NCBI GenBank assembly: GCA_001972305.1
Contig: BDDD01000903.1
Location: 92,501-156,500, forward strand
DNA: 64,000 nucleotides
Source: Cephalotus follicularis
Taxonomy: Eukaryota > Streptophyta > Magnoliopsida > Oxalidales > Cephalotaceae
Direction: 5' to 3'
The position numbers and the translations under genes are program-made. The notes beneath the pieces were generated by a model. It made no database searches and was not told where the DNA came from. It saw only the letters and a program-made list of their open reading frames with translations. This document shows, in pieces, positions 34,741 through 47,107 of the stretch; position 1 is the first letter of the stretch; each line of letters starts with the position of its first letter.

Positions 34741-37700
34741 TTTCACGCCCCGAACCGCGAGAGTAAACCCCCACGATCCCACACATGAGATACCTTCCAT
34801 TTAGTCATTTCATATCCTTGTCATTTATCAATCATATTCCAAAGTGCTATACATATAAATCTTTTAAGTCAAAGTCATTACATCAGCGGAACAATCAATT
34901 GGAATAAAAACTAACTCTTAAAATCTCCCAAAATTTCGGCATGAAGTATTCGTTTAACGGACTAACCCCCTGTAAAGAAAAACTCAATTTGTATATATGG
35001 GCTCAGCCCTTAACAATCACACTCCCGAAGGAGGAAACAACAGTTTATCGTAATAACAGGGCCCAACCATATCTTTTACATCAACACCCATATAAAACAA
35101 GCACTGCCACAAGCCGGCAGGTCAATAGCTGAATATAAAACATATCTCTATTTCAACTTTAGATTTGTCTCTTATACAATAACCAGAAATACATCCATAC
35201 TCCAATATTAGTTCTTTTACAATATCACATTTATATAAAGTACGTCGGAGGAGATGTAGATCCTTACCCTGCGATTTAACCTGGCTGGTCACTGTTGCGC
35301 GTCACCTGGACCCGAACCTGACCCATTACATTACAATACAATGCAATGGGTCAGCAACCCGAAGATTGTGTAGAATATACATATGAAGTAACATATAGTA
35401 GTGCAGCAGGTATATGTACAATATGTGAGATGTATGCATGGCAAGAGATGTATGAATGCCAATTCATAGCAATATAGCTCATAATATAAAGGTCATGCAC
35501 CATAACCTACAGAACAATAGAACATGTGATCTAACATTCGTATACGACCATCCCATACCGGTGTATAGGAATGGGATCAAATCAATCATCACTCTTTAAC
35601 AGGCCGAAGTTAGACCCCAAAGGTTCTAGCCCATTACAACCATTCCCTTAGATTCACACACGCTAGTGATCTACCATTCGTATACAACCGTCCCATACCG
35701 GCGTATAAGAATGGGATCAACAACAACCATCTAGGGATACCAACCATACTATGAAAACTAGCATTTAGAAACATGCCATTTTCCATAGACACCGTTCACT
35801 AACCATATCCATATGATTCCAATACAATGCCATTACCATTCAGCGTCCATATCATTCCAAAGTACTTCCAAAGCATATATAAGTTCTTCTCGGCCTCCCT
35901 TATCGAGGTAACAGACTAGGCGCGCATGGCATCCTAGGTAGAGGTCCTCATTTTACTGGTAGACTAGAGTAGCGTTTGTACGTAGAGCAGAGAAGAGAAG
36001 ATGGACATTCTCTAACACTCGTCTCTCTAGTTATAGCCACCATCAATATCCATACCATCACAATCCGGACCATTACGATCCATGACAATACGATTAGTAA
36101 TCATATCGTATCCATCCATGACGTAACCGCTGCCATCAACAACCATAAACGTTTACGGTATATAACCGGTTACAATCCACATCCATTAACGGTCCATAAC
36201 CGTTTAATCCATGTCGATTCGATAACGATACGATCCATGATGATACGATCCATGACGATACGATAACGATACGATATGATCCATGATGACACAATAACGA
36301 TACGATCCATGACGATACGATAACGATACGATACGATCTATAACAATACGATAATGATACGATACGATTCGATAGCGAGGCGATCCCTAGTCCGATATAC
36401 TAGCCCCTCGTAGGTCCTAGTCCGATAACGATACAATACCAGTCGCTCGAAGGCCCTAGTCCGATATACTAGTCCCTCGTAGGTCCTAGTCCGATAACGA
36501 TACAATCCCAGTCCCTAGAAGGCCCTTGTCCGATATACTAGTCCCTCGTAGGTCCTAGTCCGATAACGATACGATTACGATCTATAACGATGCGATTTGA
36601 TAACGATACAATATCGATACGATTCATAACGATACGATAACGATGCGATACAATAACGATACGATTCGATAACGATACATTCAATAGCGATTCACAAGGT
36701 CCATTCTATTATCTAAGCACTCTTCTTGTCGTAGGCGAATAGGGTCGAGATAACACTGACCATACCATGCATACCATAGGTCCATGCATACCATATCCAT
36801 AACATATCGTCCATATCGGTCTTCCCACAATGTGGGGTAATATTATATGATGTGATCTAACACTCATGACCTTCATGACAGATATGAGGGTCATGAATGG
36901 GTTATCTCATTTAGTCTCATACGACACAATCGATCAATCCATACAATAGCCATAACCCATAAACCATTTCCATTATCATGACCCTTGAATTGAGAGAAGC
37001 AGAACCTCAACTTCTCTCAATCCTCCATTCAGTCCCTTATACTCGTATATAGTTCATTAAACCATGTAATTAGTAATCATGCATAACCATAACAATCAAC
37101 TTAGCATACAATCATCAATGAACAGAATCCACTAAAAATGCATGAATGCAAGTAAAACAGTGTAACCCTACTTTAATGATCTACCATTCGTATACTACTG
37201 TCCCACACCGGTGTATACGAAGGGGATCAAGCCCATAGTCATTTGGGCATGTACCGTTGGAGCATATGTATACCTAGCTATTAACGGTTGAGCTTGCTAG
37301 TCGGGAGGACTTGCAGTGGAATCGACTAGCCGCCTCCTCCTCTAAGCTTCACTCGCGATCACGACCACAGCTCTATTTGGTGTTAACAGAGCTCTATTTC
37401 TCTTTCAGCATCGCTGCAATAACAATCACACATTCCATTAAGATATACACATTGATAACCGCGGCTCACCGTGAATCGCGCAGTCACAGTCGATAGTGAG
37501 TCAACTCACTGAGTTGACTCGCCAGACGTTCAACAGCTCTGGCCACCATCCAAAAACACCACACTATCATCAGATTAACACATTCCCGCCTTAAACTTGC
37601 CGAGACTCACTAAGAAACCGGCAGTCATGGTCGGCAGTGAGTTTGACTCACTGAGTCAACTCGCCGGACTTTAACAGTTCTGGTCAACACTCAAAAATGC

Positions 37701-38233
37701 CATAACCGACATCAAAATCCTTCAATCAAGCCGCTGGTAGGCGTAACTCGTCCTGAATCTGCGTGAAACGCCGTGTCACAGGCTTCATCGCGTCAAACCC
37801 ACTGGGTTGACTCAGCCTTCACATTCCGGCCGATTCTGATATGGAAACGCCTCAACAGCCACCAAAAACGGAAGAGCTAGTCTTTATGACCAAAATCCGC
37901 TCTACCTGTGACGGTTCCCGGTGGTGGAACGCACGGCAATGGAGGGACAGTGGCGCAAGGCACCGGGGAAAAGGAAAGGAAAGGAGAAGAGTGAAGGAGG
38001 AAGAAGCTTACCGTTGGCAGTGCACTCTGACCGGCGCTCTCCCTTTCCGGCGTCGCGTCTCGCCGGCGTCTCTCTCCCCCTATGGTTCTCTCTCCCGAAT
38101 GCTTCCTCTCTCGTACTCTCTCCCTTAACGCATTAAAGTGCCTAGCGTTTTAACGCCAGGCGCTTTTCTTCTTTCTTTTTTTTTTCAATTATACATATAT
38201 ATATATATGTATATATATTTCTGGGGCATTACA
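34741..38233 (-). repeat. TE-H 3' LTR (3493 bp)
   Basis: On the minus strand it starts TGTAATGCCCC at 38233. It contains a 69-bp minisatellite (36391-36583), dense ACGATA-type repeats (about 36160-36690), and repeated blocks holding ACGACCGTCCCATACCGG-like strings. The open stretches at 37841-38128 and 37921-38136 lie just inside the LTR start and recur in the other LTR with stops, so they are not called as genes. Confidence 0.88.
36391..36583. repeat. 69-bp minisatellite, about 2.8 units
   Basis: Units start at 36391, 36460 and 36529, each beginning TCCGATATACTAG and containing CTCGTAGGTCCTAG. The same array is in the other LTR at 44648, 44717 and 44786, so it predates insertion of TE-H. 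Confidence 0.9.
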
Positions 38234-39059
38234 TCCTCCCCTCCTTAGAGAAATCTCGTCCTCGAGATTCCTTAGGTTAAAACATGTGAGGGTACAATGT
38301 CATCCATCCTCTTTACCTTCCATATGAGGCGCTATCCTCAATAACTTAGCCTCACATTAGCTACCATCAATTTGCAGTCGCTTGTCGCTGCACCATTCTA
38401 TTCATTTAGCCATCGTTCCATACATCTCTCTTTAAATAACCTCTAGGCTGTTCTTGAGCCAAAGTAACACGTTATGTGAAATAATAAAAAGAGTTCTTGC
38501 AATATACAAGAGGGGGGGTGAATTAAATACTAACAAATATACTAACAAATAAAAAATTTAAAGTAAAGAGAGTAGGGATAGAAAGATTCTCTGTTTTTAG
38601 AGTGGTTCGGCTAACTCTTGCCTACGTCCAATTTTCCCAAGGGAGCTCCTTGAGTTTCCACTAGCTTGAATTAATTAAGGAAGTAATTCGTTACACCTCA
38701 CAGTTTTTGTGATTGAACTCAATCACTTGATCTTGACCTCAAGACCTTTTGAGGATTCACTCTCCTCTTTTACAAGTTTGTAATGTGTTTACAATGTACC
38801 CTCTCAGTGGGTTTGGCTTACAATAAAGAACAAGAGAGAATTACAAAGAAAACCAAAAGGTAAAGCTATGGGCTTTCTGGATAAGCTTAAGAACACTTAG
38901 ATATTGTAGAATGTAGCTTGCTTGATTACTTTGTTTCTTGATATTTTCTGAAGCCTTGAACCCTTCTTTATATAGCCAAACAATCCATGTATCCGTTGCT
39001 TAAATTATGGAGATTTTGAAATGAAAAACTAATGACAATCTGTAAACTCTGTTATGTAG

Positions 39060-39690
39060 CCGTTGGAGTAAAGGCGTCAATGTCTTTTGATAAGCGTCGA
39101 TGTCTTTATCAGTTAACTAGTCGTTGCTAGCATTCAGGGCATAATTTTGTCTTAAGACAGCGATGTCTATAAATGACATCGATGTCTTTTCTGGAGTTGT
39201 GGCCAGGCTTTGAAGATATGAGAAACACATCGATGTCTTCAAACTGCGTCGATGTCTTTTCTGGAAAAATAGAATTCATGAAAAACACATCGATGTCTTT
39301 GAAAAGGGATTGATGTCTTTTACTTTGGAGACGATGTCTTGGTAGGAAATACTCGATGTCTTTGTTCAAAAACAACCTGTAACTTTGATGCATTAAACAC
39401 ATCGATGTCTTTGTGAAGGGATATATGTCTTTGATGAAAACCATCGATGTCTTCACTGAAAAAGATCGATGTCTTTGTTTAAAATTGACCTGTAACTTTC
39501 TAGGTTAAAGACGTCGATGTCTTCTCTGAAAGGGATCGATGTCTTTGTTGAATATCGACCTGTAACTTTTGAGGCTGAAGGCATCGATGTCTTTTTAGAA
39601 TGGGATCGATGTCTTTCAAGAATAACTACCTGTAACTGCTGGTGCTTTAAAGGCATCGATGTCTTCCTTCAATGACGTCGATGTCTTTCA
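39060..39690. repeat. Array of CATCGATGTCTTT motifs (TE-J)
   Basis: About 20 imperfect copies of GACATCGATGTCTTTG are spaced 15-60 bp apart without fixed spacers. The core is palindromic (AAGACATCGATGTCTT). The motif resembles the GACGTCGATGTCTTT repeats of the TE-A LTR. It is not a CRISPR: spacing and repeat length vary and the host is a plant. Confidence 0.85.
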
Positions 39691-40112
39691 TCTGAAACTA
39701 TCTTTTTGCATTTTTGTGAGTTTGTTAAGTATCTTGCACATAAAGTAAAATTGTTAGAAGCAAATATGTTATCATCAAAACTAGGATTGAGACTAAAACG
39801 TCAAAATTCTGCTTCTTGGACTGTACTTTCCTTTTCCATAATTTTTCAATACCTCTATTGGCTCAGGCCCGTCTGGTTGTCGGCCCGGCTCTATCTCCTC
39901 TTGCGGTTCTTCTGCATTGACCGTCCATATCGCACCTTGTATAAGAAACAACAGTCAGTTATCAACATTCATAACCATAATTCCAAGATACTTCATATAA
40001 CACTTCTTATTTCGCTACTCCAAGTAACTCCAAATATAGCACTTTAACTCAATCCATCAATCACAATTCCACTAGCCGATGACCCTCTCCTGGCGTATCT
40101 AGCATAGGGCCG

Positions 40113-40124
40113 GCTCTGATACCA
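40113..40124 (-). other. TE-H primer-binding site
   Basis: TGGTATCAGAGC(C) on the minus strand, complementary to initiator tRNA-Met, lies three bases after the LTR end (GGGCGTCACA, 40128). Confidence 0.88.
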
Positions 40125-40240
40125 AGCTGTGACGCCCTGAACCGCGAGAGTAAACCCCCACAATCCGACGCGTGAGGTACCTTCCATTCAGTCATTTCAT
40201 ATCCTTATTATTTATCAATCATATTCCAAAGTGCTATACA

Positions 40241-43118
40241 TGTGACAACCGCAAATTCGATTAATGTATATTGATTTCCATGTTTAAAATAAATATACAT
40301 TTTAATTGAATTATCTGCCCAATTATCATAATTTTTTGATTGGTAATTGCTTGGGATGAATGGAGATGCAATTGGTGAAAATCAAACTCAAGAAACCCTA
40401 AAACAGCCTTAGACAGCCGACTGTTACAGGGGAACAGCCGACTGCCTGGTGCGTATTGAGGACAGTCGACTGGCAGATGCATACAGTCGACTGGAAATTC
40501 GACATAACAGGTGTCTGTACAAGGAAAGCCCTTGCATGTTCTCTGCAAGGGGACAGGTGTCGTGGGCATGCACAGCTGTCATGACATGCAAGGAAAGCCC
40601 TTGCATGTTCTCTGCAAGTCACAGACCTGCAACCTGCAAAAATCAAAGAGAGAAAGGTGAGAAATGACAAGGAAAGAAGCATGCATGTGAGAGAGAGAAG
40701 GATGGAGGGAGGCTGAGTAAATGCTCTGGCGAATTCAAAGGTTCCTAACCTCTATATCAGCAGTCCAGAGGCTGAACCTGAGTGTTAGAAACCACTGAAT
40801 TGAGGAGAATCGCTAGAGTAGTGGAGGAGCTTGCATGTGGAGGGTTAGAACTCAAAGAAGGAACCTTGAAGCTTTGGTGTCTTGGTAAGCTCTCAATCCG
40901 AATTCTCTGTTGTTATGATGATAATGTAACTAAGAGAATGTTGAACACCTCCTATTAACATGGTTATGTTTACAATCTACTAGAATTATAGAATTGAAAT
41001 GGAAGTGGTAAATGGATCAAGTGGAAATGGTAACTATAACCTCTAGATTGGATTATAGTTGATGTTAAGGCAGGATATACTTACTGGTTTCTAATGTATA
41101 TATGCATATCCTGTTAATGGTAAGGATTAACAATTCTAGAATGGAATTGAAAGGGTAATATGGGAGTAAGAACATGGACATGAAGCTTTGAGGATTATAT
41201 AACTCTAACCCGAATTGAACCTGTTGGTTAGTTGTATATTGCCTCCTGATTCTCTTAGATGTATAAATTCATCTTCTGTCAACACATTAATCAGAAATTA
41301 AAAGATGCTTGACATAGAGTTTTAAAGAGAAATGGTAATGGAAGCTTGAGACTTAAAGGATTGGTTATAAGCTACTATAAAAGTAGTAATTGTAGCTGTG
41401 TAATCTAGTTGAACTCCCTGTGCTAATGCATGTGTCCATAAACATGCATGCATAGATTGAACCTGCTGGATTGAAGATTTGTTTGGAAAAAGTCTTGGAA
41501 GCTTTAAAGGGAAAGATCAAACTCAATTGATCTTGGGATAGCAATTTGAGGTAGGGGTAATGAAATGTTATGGAAGATATAGTATGCATGTAGTGTATGT
41601 TTATTTCTTCATGATTACATGTGTTGAAATTGATTGGAATTGAACCTGTATTGCATATAGCTGCTACTGCCTGCATTTTCTGGGCAGAAGCAGTCGACTG
41701 TTATTTATTACAGTCGACTACTTAACCCCATACAGTCGACTGTTATTGATTACAGTCGACTACTCAACCAATACAGTCGACTATTCTTGAGGACAACCGA
41801 CTGTTCTGGGTAAAATTTCTGGTATAAGTCCTGTTAAGGCCTCCAATTGGAATGTAATTAGCTTGGCCTTCACATGGATGATTAGAACAATCAATCCTGG
41901 CCTTATATACAGTACATTCCAATATTGAACAACATACTCACTTAATTGTGAAACTTGCATATGAATGACTATGAGATATTGTTCCGTTGTGATTCTTTGA
42001 ATCACTTCTGCCATTGTTAATATTGCTGTTGAAATGCTACTACTGTATATGCTACCATTAGTCTAGTATATACTGTTCTGGTGTCACTAACACCACTACC
42101 ACTTGTATTTAAATAAATGAAACCAACTATGGGCTATGTACCCAAATTATGATATGAATTTTCATTCACAAATGAAAACCTATTGATTTTCCTCCTATAT
42201 GAGGTACTATCTGTTTTGTTCTCCAAAAGAGGACCATTATTGAATAGAGATCGTTTTCCTCCGAAGAGATGTACGATAAATGACTTGTTATATGTTTCCA
42301 CAGGAAACCACTTTTATATTGCATATTGCTGATATATGTAATATTATTATTGAAATGCTTGAATTGTTTGTCTATGATTATTGCCGGTAGTCGTGTGAAG
42401 GTTGCGGTCTCCGACTACGGTAGGATCCTGGGTGTCAGGAGTTGGCCAGCAATTCCCAAACGTATCTGCCTTGCGGATTTTATTTGTTACACTACCCGCT
42501 AACACCGGTAGTAAATGTTACCTACCTGTCATCTTCGGAGTGAGGGTGATAGTTAGGTGGTGAACCGTTGGTGCTAGGAGTTTGCGACCGGTGACACCCA
42601 AACCAGGATGAATTGATTGTACATTTGTGCAGTATTCTTGCATGTGGATTGTTTATGGCCACTTGGCATGATTGCTTATATGTTAGCTCAATTAGATGTT
42701 ATTTTATATAAACCGGCATACATGTTGCATTTATATATTCCTTAGCATGCATTATCTTCCTACTTATCCAAGTGAGGACAACGGTTAACCCCCATACAGT
42801 TTCAGATTAGTGAAGACTGGAGTTGCGGCTGAAGCTTGGAGAGTTTCTACTTGGTTGAAGGTTGTTGTTTCCTTTTATGTTATGTCATGAACGAATCATA
42901 CCTCGTTTATGTTGTTTTCCTTATGTTAAGGATAATGTTGAATTGTACCCGCACGTAGTATGGGATGCGTGCGGATGACTTGTAATTTTATATTCCGGCT
43001 TATTAACTGCTTCCGCATTTTGTTATTTTACTTGAATGAATTGATGGAATGTATGTTTAATACTGATATCACCATATATGTTGTCTAACGGTAAGTGAAC
43101 GAAAGATGGGGTGTGACA
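40241..43118 (+). mobile_element. TE-I: solo LTR (2878 bp)
   Basis: It is flanked by ATACA at 40236-40240 and 43119-43123, starts TGTGACAACCGC and ends GGGTGTGACA. It is homologous to the TE-G LTR in the same orientation, with no internal coding region. It carries CAGTCGACTG clusters at 40414-40490 and 41688-41810, and a hairpin with one mismatch (TTATCC/GGTTAA) at 42764-42788. Confidence 0.92.
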
Positions 43119-44647
43119 ATACATATTAATCTTTTAAGTCAAAGTCATATTACATCAGCGGAACAATCAATTGGAATAAAAACTAACTCTTAAAATCTCC
43201 CGAAATTTCGGCATGAAGTATTCGTTTATCGGACTAAACCCCCTGTAAAGAAAAACTCAATTTGTATATATGGGCTCAGCCCTTAACAATCACACTCCCG
43301 AAGGAGGAAACAACAGTTTATCATAATAGCAGGGCCCAACCATATCTTTTACATCAACACCCAGATAAAACCAGCACTGCCACAAGCCGGCAGGTCAATA
43401 GCTGAATATAAAACATATCTCTATTTCAACTTTAGATTTGTCTCTTATACAATAACAAGAAATACATCCATATTCCAAAATTAGTTCTTTTACAATATCA
43501 CATTTATATAAAGTAGGTCGGAGGAGATGTAGATCCTTACCCTGCGATTTAACCTGCATGGTCACTGCTGCGCGTCACCTGGGCCTGAACCTGACCCATT
43601 ACATTACAATAGAATGCAATGGGTCAGCAACCTGAAGGTTGTGTAGGATATACATATGCAGAAACATATAGTAGTGCAACAGGTATGTGTACAATATGTG
43701 AGATGTATGCATGGCAAGAGATGTATGAATGCCAATTCATAGCAATATAGCTCATAATATAAAGGTCATGCACCATAACCTAGAGAACAATAGAACATGT
43801 GATCTACCATTCGTATACGACCGTCCCATACCGGTGTATAGGAATGGGGTCAAATCAATTATCCTTCTTTAAAAGGCCAAAGCCAGTCCCCAAAGGTTCT
43901 AGCCCATTACAACCATTCCCCTAGATTCACACACGCTAGTGATCTACCATTCGTATACAACCGTCCCATACCGGCGGATAAGAATGGGATAAACAACAAC
44001 CATCTAGGGATACCAACCATACTATGAAAACTAGCATTTAGAAACATGCCATTTTCCATAGACACAGTTCACTAACCATATCCATACGATTCCAATACAA
44101 TGCGATTACCATTCAGCGTCCATATCATTCCAAAGTACTTCCAAAGCATATATAAGTTCTTCTCGGCCTCCCTTACCGAGGTAACAGACTAGGCATTCAT
44201 GACGTCCTAGGTAAAGGTCCTCATTTTACTGGCAGACCAGAGTAGCATTTGTACGTAGAGCAGAGAAGAGAAGATGGACATTCTCTAACACTGGTCTCTC
44301 TAGTTATAGCCACCATCAATATCCATACCATCACAATCCGGACCATTGCGATCCACAACAATACGATTAGTAATCATATCGTATCCATCCATGACGTAAC
44401 CGTTGCCATCAAGAACAATAACCGTTTACGGTACATAACCGGTTACAATCCACAACTATTAACGGTCCATAACCGTTAATCCATGACGATACGATAACGA
44501 TACGATCCATGATGATACGAGAACGATACAATACGATCCATGACGACACGATAATGATACGATCCATGATGATACGATAACAATACGATACGATCTATAA
44601 CAATATGATAATGATACGATACGATTCGGTAGCGAGACGATCCCTAG

Positions 44648-44838
44648 TCCGATATACTAGTCCCTCGTAGGTCCTAGTCCGATAACGATACAATCCCCAT
44701 CCCTCGAAGGCCCTAGTCCGATATACTAGTCCCTCATAGGTCCTAGTCCAATAACGATACAATCCCAGTCCCTCGAAGGCCCTGGTCCGATATACTAGTC
44801 CCTCGTAGTTCCTAGTCCGATAACGATACGAATACGAT
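44648..44838. repeat. 69-bp minisatellite in TE-H 5' LTR
   Basis: Units start at 44648, 44717 and 44786 with the same period and content as at 36391. Confidence 0.9.
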
Positions 44839-46501
44839 CTATAACGATGCGATACGATAACCATACGATTCGATAACGATACGATCCATAACGATACGAT
44901 ATCGATACGATTCATAACAATATGATAACGATGCGATACAATAACGATACGATTCGATAACGATACATTCAATAGCGATTCACAAGGTCCATTATATTAT
45001 CTAAGCACTCTTCGTGTCGTATGCGAATAGGGTCGAGATAACACTGACCACACCATGCATACCATATCCATAACATACCGTCCATATCGGTCTTCCCACA
45101 ATGTGGGGTAACATTATATGATATGTTCTAACACTCATGACCTTCATGACAGATATGAGGGTCATGAATGGGTTATCTCATTTAGTCTCATACGACACAA
45201 TCGATCAATCCATACAATAGCCATAACCCATAAACCATTTCCATTATCATGACCCTTGAATTGAGAGAAGCAGAGGCTCAACTTCTCTCAATCCTCCATT
45301 TAGTCCCTTATACTCGTATACAGTTCATTAAACCATGTAATTAGTAATCATGCGTAACCATATCAATCAACTTAGCATACAATCATCAATGAACAGAATC
45401 CACTAAAAATACATGAATGCAAGTAAAACAGTGTAACCCTACTTTATTGATCTACCATTCGTATACTACCGTCCCACACCGGCGTATACGAAGGGGATCA
45501 AGCCCATAGTCATTTGGGCATGTACCATTGGAGCATATGTATACCTACCTGTTAACGATTGAGCTTGCGAGTTGGGAGGACTTGCAGTGGAATCGACTAG
45601 TCGCCTCCTCCTCTAAGCTTCACTCGCGATCACGATCACAGTTCCATTTGGTGTTAAAAGAGCTCTATTTCTCTTTCAGCATCGCTGCAATAACAATCAC
45701 ACATTCCATTACGATCTACACATTGATAACCGTGACTCGCCGTGAATCGCGCAGTCACAGTCGATAGTGAGTCAACTCCCTGAGTTGACTCGCAGGAGGG
45801 TTCAACAACTCTGGCCACCACCCAAAAACACCACACTATCATCAGATTAGCACATTCCCGCCTTAAACTCGTCGAAACTCGCCAAGAAACTGGCAGTCAC
45901 GGCTGGCAGTGAGTTCGACTCACTGAGTCGACTCGCCGGACTTCAACAGTTCTGGTCAACACTCAAAAATGCCATAACCGACATCAAAATCCTTCAATCA
46001 AGCCGCTAGTGGGCGTAACTCACCGTGACTCGGCGTGAATCGCCGTGTCGCAGGCTTCATCGCATCAAACCCACTGGGTTGACTCAACCTTCACATTCCA
46101 GCCGATTTCAATCAGGAAACGCCTCAACAGCCATAAAAAATGGAAGAGCTAGTCTTCATGACCAAAACCCGCTCTACCCGTGACGGTTCCCGGTGGTGGA
46201 ACGCACGGCAGTGGCGTGACAGTGGCGCAAGGCACCGGGGAAAAGGAAAGGAAAGGAGAAGACTGAAGGAGGAATAAGCTTACTGTTGGCAGTGCACTCC
46301 GACCGGCGCTCTCCCTTTCCGGCGTCGCATCTCGCCGGCGTCTCTCTCCCCCTCTGGTTCTCTCTCTCGCGCTCCCTGTCTCCCGAAGTCTATCCCTTTC
46401 TTTGATGCACCAGGCGTTAAAACGCCTGGTGTGTCTCTTTTTTTTTAAATATGTATATATATAATATTATATATATGTATATATATATCCAGGGCATTAC
46501 A

Positions 46502-47107
46502 TCCATGGTGAAACCTTTAAGAACACATGATCACCAACACTGAAGGTCAAAGGCCTCCTCTTGACACTGTCCACATAGCTCTTCTGCCGGCTCTGAGCAG
46601 CAATAAGCTTCTCTTTAATCATCCTGATCTTTTCTGAAGTTTCCTCCACTAACTCAATCCCGAGTAAAGGTCTCTCCCCGACCTCATCCCAACAAACAGG
46701 AGATCTGCACTTCCTCCCATACAGTGCTTCAAATGGTGTCATGCCCATACTAGAATGATCGCTGTTACTATAAGAAAACACTATCAAAGGAATGGGATCC
46801 TCCTATGTACCAGCAAAGTCAATAACGCAAGCCCGTAGCATATTCTCCAAGGTCTGGATGGTACGATCAGACTGCCCATCGGTCTGAGGGTGAAAGGCAC
46901 TACTCAGGTTCAGCTTCGTCCCGAAAGTTGTATGAAATCTCCTCCAGAAGTTGGAAGTGACGACGGCATCTCTATCACATAAGATGCTGACTAGAACACC
47001 ATGTAGCCTCACTATCTCCTTCACATATAAACGAGCTAGCTTGCTCGCTGAATCAGTAACGTGTGTAGGTAGAGATTGCACTGATTTGGTAAGTCTATCC
47101 ACGATAA
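46502..47107 (-). pseudogene. TE-C integrase core, piece 3 of 4
   Basis: The piece encodes most of the catalytic core: DRLTKSVQSLPTHV, LCDRDAVVTSNFW, HPQTDGQSDRTIQTLENML, DFAGT, then after a TAG at 46803-46805 (tryptophan in relatives) SYSNSDHSSMGMTPFEALYG, CWDEVGERPLLG and SVGDHVFLKVSP. It is bordered by the TE-H duplication TCCAT on the left and the TE-K duplication GATAA on the right. The next upstream codons are at 55369. Confidence 0.88.

Larger units (their letters stand above)
38234..40127 (-). mobile_element. TE-H internal region with insert TE-J
   Basis: At 38234-38260 is a polypurine tract (AAGGAGGGGAGGA on the minus strand) and GAGGACGAGATTTCTC. At about 39840-40127 is the leader next to the primer site. 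Between about 38470 and 39800 lies TE-J, with an AAGAGGGGGGGTGAATTA motif of a kind often seen near the start of plant copia-type LTR sequences, and some 20 copies of a CATCGATGTCTTTG-like motif (39060-39690). I cannot define the ends of TE-J or classify it. The frames at 39127-39456 and 39453-39656 are translations of the repeat. Confidence 0.6.
34741..46501 (-). mobile_element. TE-H: large-LTR retroelement without coding genes
   Basis: It is flanked by TCCAT at 34736-34740 and 46502-46506. The LTRs are about 3.49 kb (34741-38233 and 40128-46501, the latter interrupted by solo LTR TE-I). Between them lie only 1.9 kb with a polypurine tract and a tRNA-Met primer site, but no gag or pol that I can recognise, and part of that is insert TE-J. 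It therefore looks like a non-autonomous element mobilised in trans or a deleted derivative. The left LTR terminus is mutated (TTTCACGCC where the other copy has TGTGACGCC). Confidence 0.88.
40128..46501 (-). repeat. TE-H 5' LTR, split by TE-I
   Basis: Without TE-I and its duplication it is about 3.49 kb, equal to the 3' LTR. It has the 69-bp minisatellite at 44648-44838 and ACGATA repeats at about 44460-44990. The open frame 44595-44972 is minisatellite translation (repeats of YEGLVYRTRAFEG) and is not a gene. The outer end is TTACA at 46501. Confidence 0.88.

Noticed and set aside
37841-38136. Two overlapping open frames with Arg/Pro-rich products
   Set aside because: They lie inside the TE-H LTR, the homologous stretch at 46140-46400 does not keep them, and no protein family is recognisable.
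39060-39690. Regularly repeated motif resembling a CRISPR array
   Set aside because: The motif is only 12-16 bp, spacing varies from 15 to 60 bp, it is degenerate, and it sits in a plant retroelement.
44595-44972. Open frame of repeated YEGLVYRTR units
   Set aside because: It is translation of the 69-bp minisatellite and ACGATA repeats in the TE-H LTR; the other LTR copy has no matching frame.
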